Source: an uncultured Porphyromonadaceae bacterium (GTDB lineage Bacteria > Bacteroidota > Bacteroidia > Bacteroidales > Muribaculaceae). Taken from it: a DNA stretch of 5,064 bases. Positions 1-3,950 of the stretch are shown here, piece after piece. The stretch's first letter is position 1; the number at the start of each line of letters is the position of its first letter. The notes under the pieces are model-generated. The model saw only the letters and a list, made by a program, of their open reading frames with translations. It was not told the origin of the DNA and made no database searches. The position numbers and the translations under genes are program-made. The DNA lies in NCBI GenBank assembly GCA_947176615.1, contig CAMWRO010000229.1, positions 1-5,064 on the forward strand, read 5' to 3'.

Positions 1-306
1 CCGGTGCCTGACCTCCTGACCTTCCACGCGCCGAAACTGTTTTCCTCTGTCTGGAAGGCTATACAGAGTGGACCAATCGAGATAAACGGGAAGAAAATCG
101 ACTTTCGGATTATCTTCAAGAGCTCCGGAAGCAGTAAGCCGGACGACAAGACAGGGTGGACCGGTATAACTTTCGAGGTTGCCTCTGCCGGATTGTTCGG
201 AAATGTCAGTCAGGTGGAAACGACGGATATGTGGGCCGTCCTCATTTACCTGTATAAATGCAAATTCGAGTATCTTAACGAGAAACGAAATACACCGGCA
301 AAATAA
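1..306 (+). CDS. 3' part of an unknown phage gene (partial)
   Basis: The frame is open from the first base and stops at TAA 304-306, so this is most likely the C-terminal 101 residues of a longer protein. A GTG at 4 could be a start, but nothing recommends it. I do not recognise the protein. The visible part is soluble and mixed in character: a basic, hydrophobic beginning (PDLLTFHAPKLF), a polar Gly/Ser/Lys/Asp stretch (KSSGSSKPDDKTGWTG), then an amphipathic end rich in aromatic residues (MWAVLIYLYKCKFEYL). There is no membrane segment or signal peptide. It lies 51 nt before the lysozyme on the same strand with no clear promoter or terminator between, so it probably belongs to the same late transcript. 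A virion or tail role is inference from position only. Confidence 0.6.
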   Translation, partial: PVPDLLTFHAPKLFSSVWKAIQSGPIEINGKKIDFRIIFKSSGSSKPDDKTGWTGITFEVASAGLFGNVSQVETTDMWAVLIYLYKCKFEYLNEKRNTPAK

Positions 307-357
307 GCATATTTAAACCGGCTTAACCGACAATTCAACTTCAAATAGTTATAAATC

Positions 358-810
358 ATGGAATTATCGCAGAAAATCAAACAGATGATTAAAGGCTGGG
401 AAGGCTGCAAATTAACCGCCTACCGTTGCCCGGCCGGTGTTCTTACTATCGGCTACGGACACACCGGCGCAGACGTTACCCCCGGCAAGAGCATCACACA
501 GGCGGAGGCAGACAGACTGTTCGATAACGATATACGGAAGTTCGCCGACAAGGTAGCGCCGTTGTTCTCCGGTGTAACACTCAATAACAACCAGTTCGAC
601 GCGCTCGTTTCGCTTTCCTACAATATCGGTTCGCTTTCCGTCAAGGCCCCGACATTACTCCGGATGGTAAAGGCGAACCCAAACGACCCTTCTATCCGCG
701 CCGAGTTTCTGAAGCATGTTAACGCAAGGGTTAACGGTGTGCTGAAGCCGCTCCCCGGACTTGTCAAACGCAGAACCGCCGAGGCTAACCACTATTTCGG
801 GCAGTTATGA
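358..810 (+). CDS. Phage-type lysozyme (endolysin), GH24 family
   Basis: A 150-residue muramidase of the T4/P22/lambdoid lysozyme family, expected to cut the MurNAc-GlcNAc bond of peptidoglycan at the end of the lytic cycle. The N-terminal catalytic signature is clear: Glu15 in KGWEGCKL, Cys24 and Thr30 in VLTIGYGHTG, giving the E-8aa-C-5aa-T spacing of the family (the Cys form of the usual E-D/C-T triad). Further family marks are NNNQFDALVSLSYNIG near residues 76-91 and the closing PGLVKRRTAEANHYF. The length is full for a single-domain GH24 enzyme. There is no signal peptide or N-terminal anchor, so it should stay in the cytoplasm until a holin opens the membrane; the membrane gene at 1646 is the local candidate. 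The stop overlaps the next start (ATGA at 807), showing translational coupling. The start has no Shine-Dalgarno, which is normal in Bacteroidota. Confidence 0.95.
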   Translation: MELSQKIKQMIKGWEGCKLTAYRCPAGVLTIGYGHTGADVTPGKSITQAEADRLFDNDIRKFADKVAPLFSGVTLNNNQFDALVSLSYNIGSLSVKAPTLLRMVKANPNDPSIRAEFLKHVNARVNGVLKPLPGLVKRRTAEANHYFGQL

Positions 811-1241
811 TAAATCTCCTTCAATATCGTGAGTATTGGGAGCGGATAGCCGACCGCCTCGATTCCGTTACCGGCGTTCTGCCCGTGGCGGCGGATAAGG
901 ATATGGGAAAGAAGATTCAAGCGTTACCGACCGGCTCCGTTACCCTGTTTATCCTTCCGCCCGGAGGTGAATCGGAAAGCAAAAACCCCGACGCTTTCCG
1001 CGAGGCTAATCAGTGCGTGGTGTTCGTCATGGAGAAATACGATCCACAGCGAAAGACCTCGTTTGCCGCTCTGGAATCCTCGCAGAAGGCTATCGAGGAA
1101 ATCAAGGCCCTGATGCTCGACGACCTCGCCGCCGGTTGTCCTGTTATGCGTTTCGATGTTTCGACCCTGAACACCCTCCCCGAAACGGAGTTTTTCGCCG
1201 GCTTCGCTGGCTGGTCGATAGGATTCAAAATAATAACCTGA
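807..1241 (+). CDS. Unknown phage protein, possibly tail or head-tail completion
   Basis: A 144-residue protein I do not recognise by family. Its start overlaps the lysozyme stop by 4 nt, and the next gene begins 4 nt after its stop, so it is firmly inside a tight operon. The N-terminus is helical (INLLQYREYWERIADRL). A central strand-like stretch (GSVTLFILPPGG), a second strand (QCVVFVMEKYD), a helix (SSQKAIEEIKALMLDDL) and a closing beta-type segment (FFAGFAGWSIGFKI) suggest a small alpha/beta fold. The ending 'GxxGWxxxFKI' with a preceding variable loop resembles phage tail-terminator or head-tail joining proteins, and the size fits. That assignment is inference and weak. There is no signal peptide or membrane helix. 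Antisense open frames over it are shadows. Confidence 0.85.
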   Translation: MINLLQYREYWERIADRLDSVTGVLPVAADKDMGKKIQALPTGSVTLFILPPGGESESKNPDAFREANQCVVFVMEKYDPQRKTSFAALESSQKAIEEIKALMLDDLAAGCPVMRFDVSTLNTLPETEFFAGFAGWSIGFKIIT

Positions 1242-1245
1242 CAAC

Positions 1246-1632
1246 ATGGAGGATTTACTGTTAAAAGGCGAATATCTGAAACAGCAGCTTCAAAAGGGAT
1301 TAAACAACATTTTCGAGGCTCAAAGAGCTGTGGCAGGGAAAAAGATTGACAGAACCGAGAAGGCGAAGAAAAGCCGGAGCGGTCAACTTATGGCTTCAAT
1401 CCTAAACCCTGATTATAAATTAACATCATTTGCCGGAGGTGTCAATGGCCTTATAACATACCCGCTGGAAATCCGATTCCGAGATATGAAACATCTCGGA
1501 AACTGGAGAATCTATAACAAGCAGATATGGCGGATACTGTATAAAGAAACATTCGCAAATATGCGTTTCGAGTTCTCGGAATGGTTGAGAACCCAAATGG
1601 TTAAAGACTTACAGCAAGCACTACAACAATAA
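1246..1632 (+). CDS. Unknown basic phage protein, possible virion morphogenesis protein
   Basis: A 128-residue, strongly basic protein with no family I can name. The first 50 residues are helical and Lys/Gln-rich (LLLKGEYLKQQLQKGLNNIF, then KKIDRTEKAKKSRSGQL). The second half holds a hydrophobic strand (NGLITYPLEIRFRDM) and a long amphipathic helix (MRFEFSEWLRTQMVKDLQQALQQ). The order of a basic helical start, then a YP-L-IRFRDMK core and a C-terminal helix after 'IYNKQIWRILYKE', is reminiscent of small head-tail or tail-completion proteins in Bacteroides prophages, but I see no diagnostic motif. It lies 4 nt after the previous stop and 13 nt before the membrane gene, so it is co-transcribed. 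No Shine-Dalgarno is seen before the ATG. Confidence 0.85.
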   Translation: MEDLLLKGEYLKQQLQKGLNNIFEAQRAVAGKKIDRTEKAKKSRSGQLMASILNPDYKLTSFAGGVNGLITYPLEIRFRDMKHLGNWRIYNKQIWRILYKETFANMRFEFSEWLRTQMVKDLQQALQQ

Positions 1633-1645
1633 TAAAAATATCGAA

Positions 1646-1870
1646 ATGAAGAAAATTAAAATCATCGTGGCCGCCATACTTCGCGGCATTGTCATTCTAG
1701 CTCCCGGCGCCGCCTTCCTCTGGTGGACATGGGGCAAGGTGTCGGCTCTGTTCTCAATTTTGGCGACCGTCGGAGTCGAATCCATCTACCTGTTCCTGTT
1801 CGCCTTCGCGGTTGTAGCTATCAGAGCGGCCAAGGACATGAAAAAGAAAAAGGAGGAGGCAACCACCTGA
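1646..1870 (+). CDS. Small two-helix membrane protein, candidate holin
   Basis: A 74-residue protein with two predicted membrane segments, roughly residues 5-29 (interrupted by Arg13) and 32-59. A short N-terminal basic patch (MKKIK) precedes them and a charged tail (KDMKKKKEEATT) follows. Two helices, this size and a Lys-rich C-terminus match the general form of class II holins, which make the membrane lesion that releases an endolysin without a signal sequence such as the one at 358. It is the only membrane protein of the operon in this window and the last gene before a terminator. Against this, two genes separate it from the lysozyme, and small two-helix proteins of other function are common in phages. 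There is no Shine-Dalgarno. Confidence 0.75.
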   Translation: MKKIKIIVAAILRGIVILAPGAAFLWWTWGKVSALFSILATVGVESIYLFLFAFAVVAIRAAKDMKKKKEEATT

Positions 1871-1899
1871 CCCCTCAGCCTTCCCTATCGTTGCTCCGG

Positions 1900-1931
1900 C
1901 CTCGGCTTCATAGCCGGGGTTTTTGGGTTTT
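1900..1931 (+). terminator. Terminator of the lysozyme operon
   Basis: An 8-bp stem (CCTCGGCT at 1900-1907 with AGCCGGGG at 1912-1919, one G-U pair) closes a 4-nt loop (TCAT). It is followed by a U-rich run, TTTTTGGGTTTT. It lies 30 nt after the membrane gene stop, as expected for a Rho-independent terminator of the rightward operon. Confidence 0.8.
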
Positions 1932-1952
1932 AACCGATATAGACCTCACAAC

Positions 1953-1994
1953 AAGGGCCGCAGTCACGCTGTATAAGCATTGACTGCGGCCCTT
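1953..1994 (-). terminator. Perfect 14-bp hairpin between convergent units
   Basis: AAGGGCCGCAGTCA (1953-1966) and its exact reverse complement TGACTGCGGCCCTT (1981-1994) surround a 14-nt loop. Outside these, AGACC at 1941-1945 could pair with GGTCT at 1996-2000. It sits just past the end of the leftward cassette, where a terminator is wanted, and corresponds in place to the strong terminator after cassette 2. Neither side has a clear U tract for leftward transcription (GTTGTGAGG follows), so termination by this stem alone is uncertain. Confidence 0.5.
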
Positions 1995-2035
1995 CGGTCT
2001 GTCTTGCTGTCAAACAAAGAGATAATTACAGACCG
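1995..2035 (-). promoter_or_regulatory. 3' hairpin of cassette 1 with start-site complement in its loop
   Basis: On the - strand CGGTCTGT and ACAGACCG (plus-strand 2028-2035 and 1995-2002) form a perfect 8-bp stem just after the stop codon of the DUF5053-like gene. The 25-nt loop holds a 16-nt segment (2008-2023) that is the exact reverse complement of 2707-2722, the leader at the start of the same transcript. The two ends of the cassette 1 mRNA can therefore pair, which would compete or form a pseudoknot with this hairpin. The same plan recurs at 3386-3428, 3628-3694 and 3871-3946. Confidence 0.6.
2008..2023 (+). repeat. Inverted repeat, downstream arm of cassette 1
   Basis: TGTCAAACAAAGAGAT, matched exactly in inverse orientation at 2707-2722, about 700 bp away. 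The identity stops after 16 nt on both sides. The two arms bracket cassette 1 and leave its promoter outside. Confidence 0.8.
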
Positions 2036-2043
2036 TTATTTAA

Positions 2044-2454
2044 TCAGGCTCGATGCGTAAAAACGGCTATCTGTAGCCCTATGTCATTCAGCGCGTTTAA
2101 AAAAGTGGTTTCTTCGGCCGGGGTGAACGATGCCGGCTTGCCGTTGACAACCTGCCCTTTCAGTCTCTGATACAGCCATTGGCGCGTCTTGCCAAAGTAG
2201 TGGCGAGCAATATAGGCGAGGTTTATGACCTCGGCCAGTGCGCCGAGGCGCTCGTGCATGGTATAATCGGCAAGTCCGCGCTCGATATTGTCAAGATGGC
2301 TGTCGGCCCTGTCAAGCATGAAAGATATTGCGTCGTTCATCTCGTCAATCTTTCCTTCGGCGTTGGCCATAGCGGTTATTTCGGTCAGATATGCGTCGGC
2401 ATGGGGGTCGCCGTTTTCCACCATGCGTTTCCATGTTTCTATGCGCTGTTTCAT
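2044..2454 (-). CDS. DUF5053-like protein, possible DNA-binding regulator
   Basis: A 136-residue protein. The last 65 residues contain IARHYFGKTRQWLYQRLKG (82-100), then NGKPASFTP (104-112) and a final helix ALNDIGLQI. This pattern, YFG-x-[ST]R-x-W-[IL]YQRL-x-G with NG-x-P-x-x-FT, is what I recall of the Bacteroidota family DUF5053. It looks like a helix-turn-helix, with TRQWLYQRL as the recognition helix; DNA binding is inference. The first 70 residues are acidic helices, probably coiled, absent from its shorter relative at 3160-3384. It is second in cassette 1, 53 nt after the 62-residue gene, with a strong hairpin between. The start is the ATG at 2454; no Shine-Dalgarno is seen. The end of the transcript carries a sequence complementary to its own leader. 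A role as autorepressor or in phage-host control fits but is unproven. Confidence 0.9.
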   Translation of the reverse strand: MKQRIETWKRMVENGDPHADAYLTEITAMANAEGKIDEMNDAISFMLDRADSHLDNIERGLADYTMHERLGALAEVINLAYIARHYFGKTRQWLYQRLKGQVVNGKPASFTPAEETTFLNALNDIGLQIAVFTHRA

Positions 2455-2470
2455 ATCATCATTTTTTTAT

Positions 2471-2494
2471 GGAGAGGGGGCATCCCCCCTCTCC
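2471..2494 (-). promoter_or_regulatory. G/C-rich hairpin between the cassette 1 genes
   Basis: GGAGAGGGGG (2471-2480) and CCCCCTCTCC (2485-2494) form a perfect 10-bp stem with a 4-nt loop, in the mRNA between the 62-residue gene and the DUF5053-like gene, about 16 nt before the latter's start. It could set the expression ratio of the two genes or protect the upstream mRNA. A similar hairpin lies at the same place in cassette 2 (3119-3140), and the two share the 13-mer CATCCCCCCTCTC on the + strand. Confidence 0.7.
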
Positions 2495-2507
2495 CGTTAA
2501 TACTCAT

Positions 2508-2696
2508 TTATTTTTTTTCAAATTCATCAATCAACTGCTCAAGATATTTTTTTCGGTCGAGCATTTTGTCAAGATGATTTTTGATGCTTGGTGTAGGAGT
2601 CACACCCTGTTGAAGAAGGAAGGATATTTTTTCAAGCTCCATCTTCACTGCGAGGAGTTCCCCCGCCCAGTACTTTAGTAATGCTTGTTTGTCCAT
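2508..2696 (-). CDS. Small charged helical protein, first gene of cassette 1
   Basis: A 62-residue protein of unknown function. The frame is open up to 2756, but I choose the ATG at 2696 because the promoter (-7 element at 2726-2733) puts the transcription start near 2720, downstream of the longer start. It looks almost wholly helical: residues 2-29 (KQALLKYWAGELLAVKMELE...), a break at GVTPTPS (31-37), then a second helix to the end (HLDKMLDRKKYLEQLIDEFEKK). A helical hairpin or coiled coil is likely. The ending YLEQLIDE (51-58) resembles YIDQLVDE in the 49-residue protein at the same place in cassette 2, suggesting the two are diverged paralogues. Its leader contains the 16-nt arm (2707-2722) only 10 nt before the start codon, so end-to-end mRNA pairing could affect its translation. 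Confidence 0.75.
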   Translation of the reverse strand: MDKQALLKYWAGELLAVKMELEKISFLLQQGVTPTPSIKNHLDKMLDRKKYLEQLIDEFEKK

Positions 2697-2706
2697 AATG
2701 TTCTTA

Positions 2707-2722
2707 ATCTCTTTGTTTGACA
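2707..2722 (-). repeat. Inverted repeat, start-site arm of cassette 1
   Basis: Exact reverse complement of 2008-2023. It lies between the -7 element (2726-2733) and the start codon (2696), so it forms the first bases of the cassette 1 mRNA if initiation occurs a few bases after the -7 box. Confidence 0.8.
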
Positions 2723-2725
2723 ATA

Positions 2726-2757
2726 CAAAAATAATACACTTTTGTGAATTATGCAAA
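2726..2757 (-). promoter_or_regulatory. Bacteroidota-type promoter of cassette 1
   Basis: On the - strand TTTG (2754-2757), a 20-nt spacer, and TATTTTTG (2726-2733), a full match to TAnnTTTG. The predicted start is near 2720, some 25 nt before the first gene's ATG. Confidence 0.8.
2731..2752. promoter_or_regulatory. Candidate operator in the cassette 1 promoter
   Basis: An inverted repeat with 9-bp arms (8 of 9 matching: ATAATACAC and GTGAATTAT on the + strand) around TTTT, filling the spacer between -33 and -7. Its centre lies 12 nt from the -33 TTTG, exactly as in the cassette 2 promoter. A weaker copy of the core, ACTTTTGTG, recurs at 2778-2786. Binding by the DUF5053-like proteins would be autoregulation, which is inference. 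Confidence 0.5.
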
Positions 2758-2834
2758 TTTTAACCCCAAAAAATTGACTTTTGTGTATTTTTTTTACTAA
2801 ATCTACTCGCTTTTAACATTATTAGCATTGGCCG

Positions 2835-2856
2835 CCCTCGCCCATCACGGCGAGGG
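2835..2856. other. Hairpin between the divergent promoters
   Basis: CCCTCGCC (2835-2842) and GGCGAGGG (2849-2856) form a perfect 8-bp stem with a 6-nt loop. A T6 run follows 12 nt later on the + strand (2869-2874), too far for a standard terminator. No gene ends here. It may insulate the two divergent units or be a remnant terminator. Nothing else is evident in the 2760-2895 stretch. Confidence 0.45.
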
Positions 2857-2895
2857 TGTTGTATTGGATTTTTTCATAAAAATACTGATAAAAAA

Positions 2896-2927
2896 TTTGC
2901 ATAGTAATAAAAATATTACTACCTTTG
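2896..2927 (+). promoter_or_regulatory. Bacteroidota-type promoter of cassette 2
   Basis: TTTG (2896-2899), a 20-nt spacer and TACCTTTG (2920-2927), a full consensus match. The predicted start is about 2931-2934, within the inverted-repeat arm. Confidence 0.85.
2902..2921. promoter_or_regulatory. Candidate operator in the cassette 2 promoter
   Basis: A perfect palindrome, TAGTAATA (2902-2909) and TATTACTA (2914-2921) around AAAA, lying between the -33 and -7 boxes and covering the TA of the -7 box. Bound protein would block the promoter. The position and AAAA centre match the cassette 1 site. Confidence 0.6.
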
Positions 2928-2928
2928 T

Positions 2929-2945
2929 GGTGTAGTTAAATCACT
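2929..2945 (+). repeat. Inverted repeat, start-site arm of cassette 2
   Basis: GGTGTAGTTAAATCACT, 17 nt, exact reverse complement of 3394-3410, beginning 1 nt after the -7 box. It forms the 5' end of the mRNA, 13 nt before the first start codon. Confidence 0.8.
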
Positions 2946-2958
2946 AATCAATAACGAT

Positions 2959-3108
2959 ATGAAAAAATCAAAGAGAGTCACCGAAAAGGAATGGGAGCTG
3001 ATAGATGCTCTGAGAAACTTCCGCAAATCCAAGCACAACCCGTCAACACAGCTGGAACTTTATATCGACCAATTGGTTGACGAGCTAAAAGAAAGAGACG
3101 AAAACTAA
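2959..3108 (+). CDS. Small charged helical protein, first gene of cassette 2
   Basis: A 49-residue ORF that begins 28 nt after the presumed start site and ends at TAA 3106-3108. It is highly charged: a basic N-terminus (MKKSKRVTEKEWELIDALRNFRK split by a helix start near residue 8), a turn at HNPS (26-29), and a second helix ending YIDQLVDELKERDEN (35-49). The two-helix form with a Pro-containing turn, and YIDQLVDE against YLEQLIDE, link it to the first gene of cassette 1. The function is unknown; partnering the DUF5053-like protein encoded next is a reasonable guess from the conserved gene order. There is no Shine-Dalgarno. Support is position behind a consensus promoter, the paralogy and plausible composition; it is short enough for an automatic caller to miss. 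Confidence 0.75.
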   Translation: MKKSKRVTEKEWELIDALRNFRKSKHNPSTQLELYIDQLVDELKERDEN

Positions 3109-3118
3109 ATTAATCATC

Positions 3119-3140
3119 CCCCCTCTCTCCGGGGAGGGGG
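3119..3140 (+). promoter_or_regulatory. C/G-rich hairpin between the cassette 2 genes
   Basis: CCCCCTC (3119-3125) pairs with GAGGGGG (3134-3140) around an 8-nt loop, in the 51-nt gap between the two genes and 19 nt before the DUF5053-like start. It is the counterpart of the 2471-2494 hairpin in cassette 1. Confidence 0.65.
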
Positions 3141-3159
3141 TTAAAAACAGCAGATTATT

Positions 3160-3384
3160 ATGACAAAGATAATGGAACAGCTCAAAGACATTGTGTTATA
3201 CATTAAATGGGGCAATATATCAAAGGATTACTTTGGCTTTTCAAGAAGCTGGATATATCAGCGTCTTAACGGTTATGACGGCAACGGCAATCCGTGTGAA
3301 TTTACCCCCTCTCAAAAAGAGACCCTCAGAGAGGCGTTTCGCGACATTGCCCGCAGACTTAACGAGACTGCCGACAGCTTATAA
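3160..3384 (+). CDS. Short DUF5053-like protein, possible DNA-binding regulator
   Basis: A 74-residue protein that consists of little more than the DUF5053-like core. GNISKDYFGFSRSWIYQRLNG (18-38) looks like a helix-turn-helix with SRSWIYQRL as recognition helix. NGNPCEFTP (42-50) and the helix ETLREAFRDIARRL follow. The same blocks occur in order in the 136-residue protein at 2044-2454, which adds about 60 N-terminal residues. The family name is from memory; DNA binding is inferred from the pattern. It is the second gene of cassette 2 and its stop is followed within a few bases by the hairpin whose loop complements the mRNA 5' end. An internal ATG at 3172 is an alternative start. Likely targets are the palindromes in the two divergent promoters. 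Confidence 0.88.
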   Translation: MTKIMEQLKDIVLYIKWGNISKDYFGFSRSWIYQRLNGYDGNGNPCEFTPSQKETLREAFRDIARRLNETADSL

Positions 3385-3385
3385 C

Positions 3386-3428
3386 GCTCTGCAAGTGATT
3401 TAACTACACCGCCGTTTCCATTCAGAGC
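3386..3428 (+). promoter_or_regulatory. 3' hairpin of cassette 2 with start-site complement in its loop
   Basis: GCTCTG (3386-3391) pairs with CAGAGC (3423-3428). The 31-nt loop contains 3394-3410, the exact 17-nt complement of the mRNA 5' end (2929-2945). A competing 7-bp stem, CGTTTCC (3413-3419) with GGAAACG (3430-3436), overlaps it, so at least three mutually exclusive pairings exist. The stem starts 2 nt after the stop codon. Confidence 0.6.
3394..3410 (+). repeat. Inverted repeat, downstream arm of cassette 2
   Basis: Exact 17-nt reverse complement of 2929-2945. Sequence differs fully from the cassette 1 arms, though the placement is the same. Confidence 0.8.
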
Positions 3429-3448
3429 AGGAAACGACACCATTCACG

Positions 3449-3482
3449 GCGCGGCTGACTTACATGTCGGTCGCGCTTTTTT
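3449..3482 (+). terminator. Strong terminator of cassette 2
   Basis: GCGCGGCTGAC (3449-3459) and GTCGGTCGCGC (3466-3476) form an 11-bp stem with two G-U pairs and a 6-nt loop, followed directly by T6 (3477-3482). Confidence 0.88.
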
Positions 3483-3514
3483 GCCCCGCGATTAAATTTA
3501 ATTAACGTTTTTTT

Positions 3515-3545
3515 TTTGTTGTTCACATTTTTCTCGCGACCTTTG
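3515..3545 (+). promoter_or_regulatory. Promoter of structured RNA E3
   Basis: TTTG (3515-3518), a 19-nt spacer and GACCTTTG (3538-3545), one base off TAnnTTTG. CTTTGC (3541-3546) and GCAAAG (3551-3556) make a 6-bp palindrome over the -7 box and start site, a possible operator. Confidence 0.65.
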
Positions 3546-3549
3546 CCAG

Positions 3550-3701
3550 TGCAAAGACATATAATAAAAAACACAAACGCGGCCTGACGAGGCTACGCGA
3601 CTTTTTTTCATTTCATTCACCGATTTTCGGCCGACGGAGTTCCACCAACTGTGTTTTTTATTAGTTGTCTTTGCAAGCGGAACCTCGTCGGCCGTTTTTT
3701 T
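3550..3701 (+). ncRNA. Structured RNA E3, ends complementary, tandem terminators
   Basis: No ORF begins here, but pairing is dense. The 5' arm (3551-3575) matches the reverse complement of 3650-3674 at 23 of 25 positions. A hairpin at 3578-3599 (CGCGGCCT, loop GACG, AGGC-TA-CGCG) is followed by T7 (3602-3608), an early terminator. A second hairpin pairs 3628-3643 with 3679-3694 (15 of 16, one G-U) and runs into T7 (3695-3701); its loop contains the 3' arm. The long end-to-end helix and the final terminator hairpin cross and probably exclude each other. The first bases resemble those of E4 (ACCTTTGC, AGTGCA, ACAT in both). A regulatory small RNA of about 60 or 150 nt, or a leader for downstream genes, is possible. 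The function is unknown. Confidence 0.6.
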
Positions 3702-3752
3702 GTCCCGGCGGAAAAAATCAGAAAAGAAAAATGAAAAAAATCGCAAAAATCA

Positions 3753-3783
3753 CTTGCTCGTCCAAAATTTCTGCATACCTTTG
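3753..3783 (+). promoter_or_regulatory. Promoter of structured RNA E4
   Basis: CTTG (3753-3756), a 19-nt spacer and TACCTTTG (3776-3783). CTGCA (3771-3775) and TGCAG (3782-3786) form a short palindrome around the -7 box. It starts about 50 nt after the E3 terminator. Confidence 0.75.
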
Positions 3784-3785
3784 CA

Positions 3786-3950
3786 GTGCATTACATTTTA
3801 TTACTGAGGCGGCACTGTCGCCCGTTTCCGTATCGGCGGCATTTTTTGTGTCATCGATAAGTCATATTACAAGTTCCGTCCCGTGCGGTGCGTTAATGCG
3901 CCCGCTGCCTCAGTTTCAAGGTGTAATGCAACGGGGAGCGGAACTTTTTT
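3786..3950 (+). ncRNA. Structured RNA E4, leader-like, ends complementary
   Basis: The plan is that of E3. TGCATTACA (3787-3795) and ACTGAGGC (3803-3810) pair with TGTAATGCA (3922-3930) and GCCTCAGT (3907-3914), with a symmetric 7x7 internal loop. An early hairpin, TGTCGCC (3816-3822) with GGCGGCA (3835-3841, one G-U), is followed by T6. The terminator hairpin pairs AAGTTCCG (3871-3878) with CGGAACTT (3939-3946) and CCCGT (3880-3884) with ACGGG (3931-3935), then T tract to 3950. The 3' arm fills its loop and ends flush at 3930/3931. No ORF starts inside. The first of three genes starts 40 nt later, so E4 may be an attenuator leader for that operon or a separate small RNA. Confidence 0.6.

Noticed and set aside
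924..1264. Antisense and alternative-frame ORFs over the 807-1241 gene
   Set aside because: The tight operon with 4-nt overlaps on the + strand accounts for the region; these frames have no start context and unlikely composition.
2179..2678. Plus-strand ORFs opposite the cassette 1 genes
   Set aside because: They are shadows of the DUF5053-like gene and its partner; they contain Cys/His/Phe-rich translations and cross the hairpin between the genes.
2697..2756. Upstream extension of the 62-residue protein to the ATG at 2756
   Set aside because: It would start within the -33 element of the cassette 1 promoter, before the predicted transcription start.
2471..3140. CRISPR-like or repeat array based on the shared CATCCCCCCTCTC
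   Set aside because: Only two copies exist, 634 bp apart, each part of a hairpin between genes.
2008..3410. Inverted repeats flanking each cassette as sites for DNA inversion (phase variation)
   Set aside because: The placement, with a promoter just outside each pair, would suit an invertible segment, but the four arm pairs differ in sequence, no recombinase is in the window, and each downstream arm is held in a hairpin loop. An RNA role explains more. Read-level evidence of inversion in sequencing data would reverse this view.
3551..3694. Retron-type non-coding RNA (complementary a1/a2 ends)
   Set aside because: Complementary ends recall retron RNA, but no reverse transcriptase is in the window, the plan also occurs around protein genes, and there are terminator U tracts inside.
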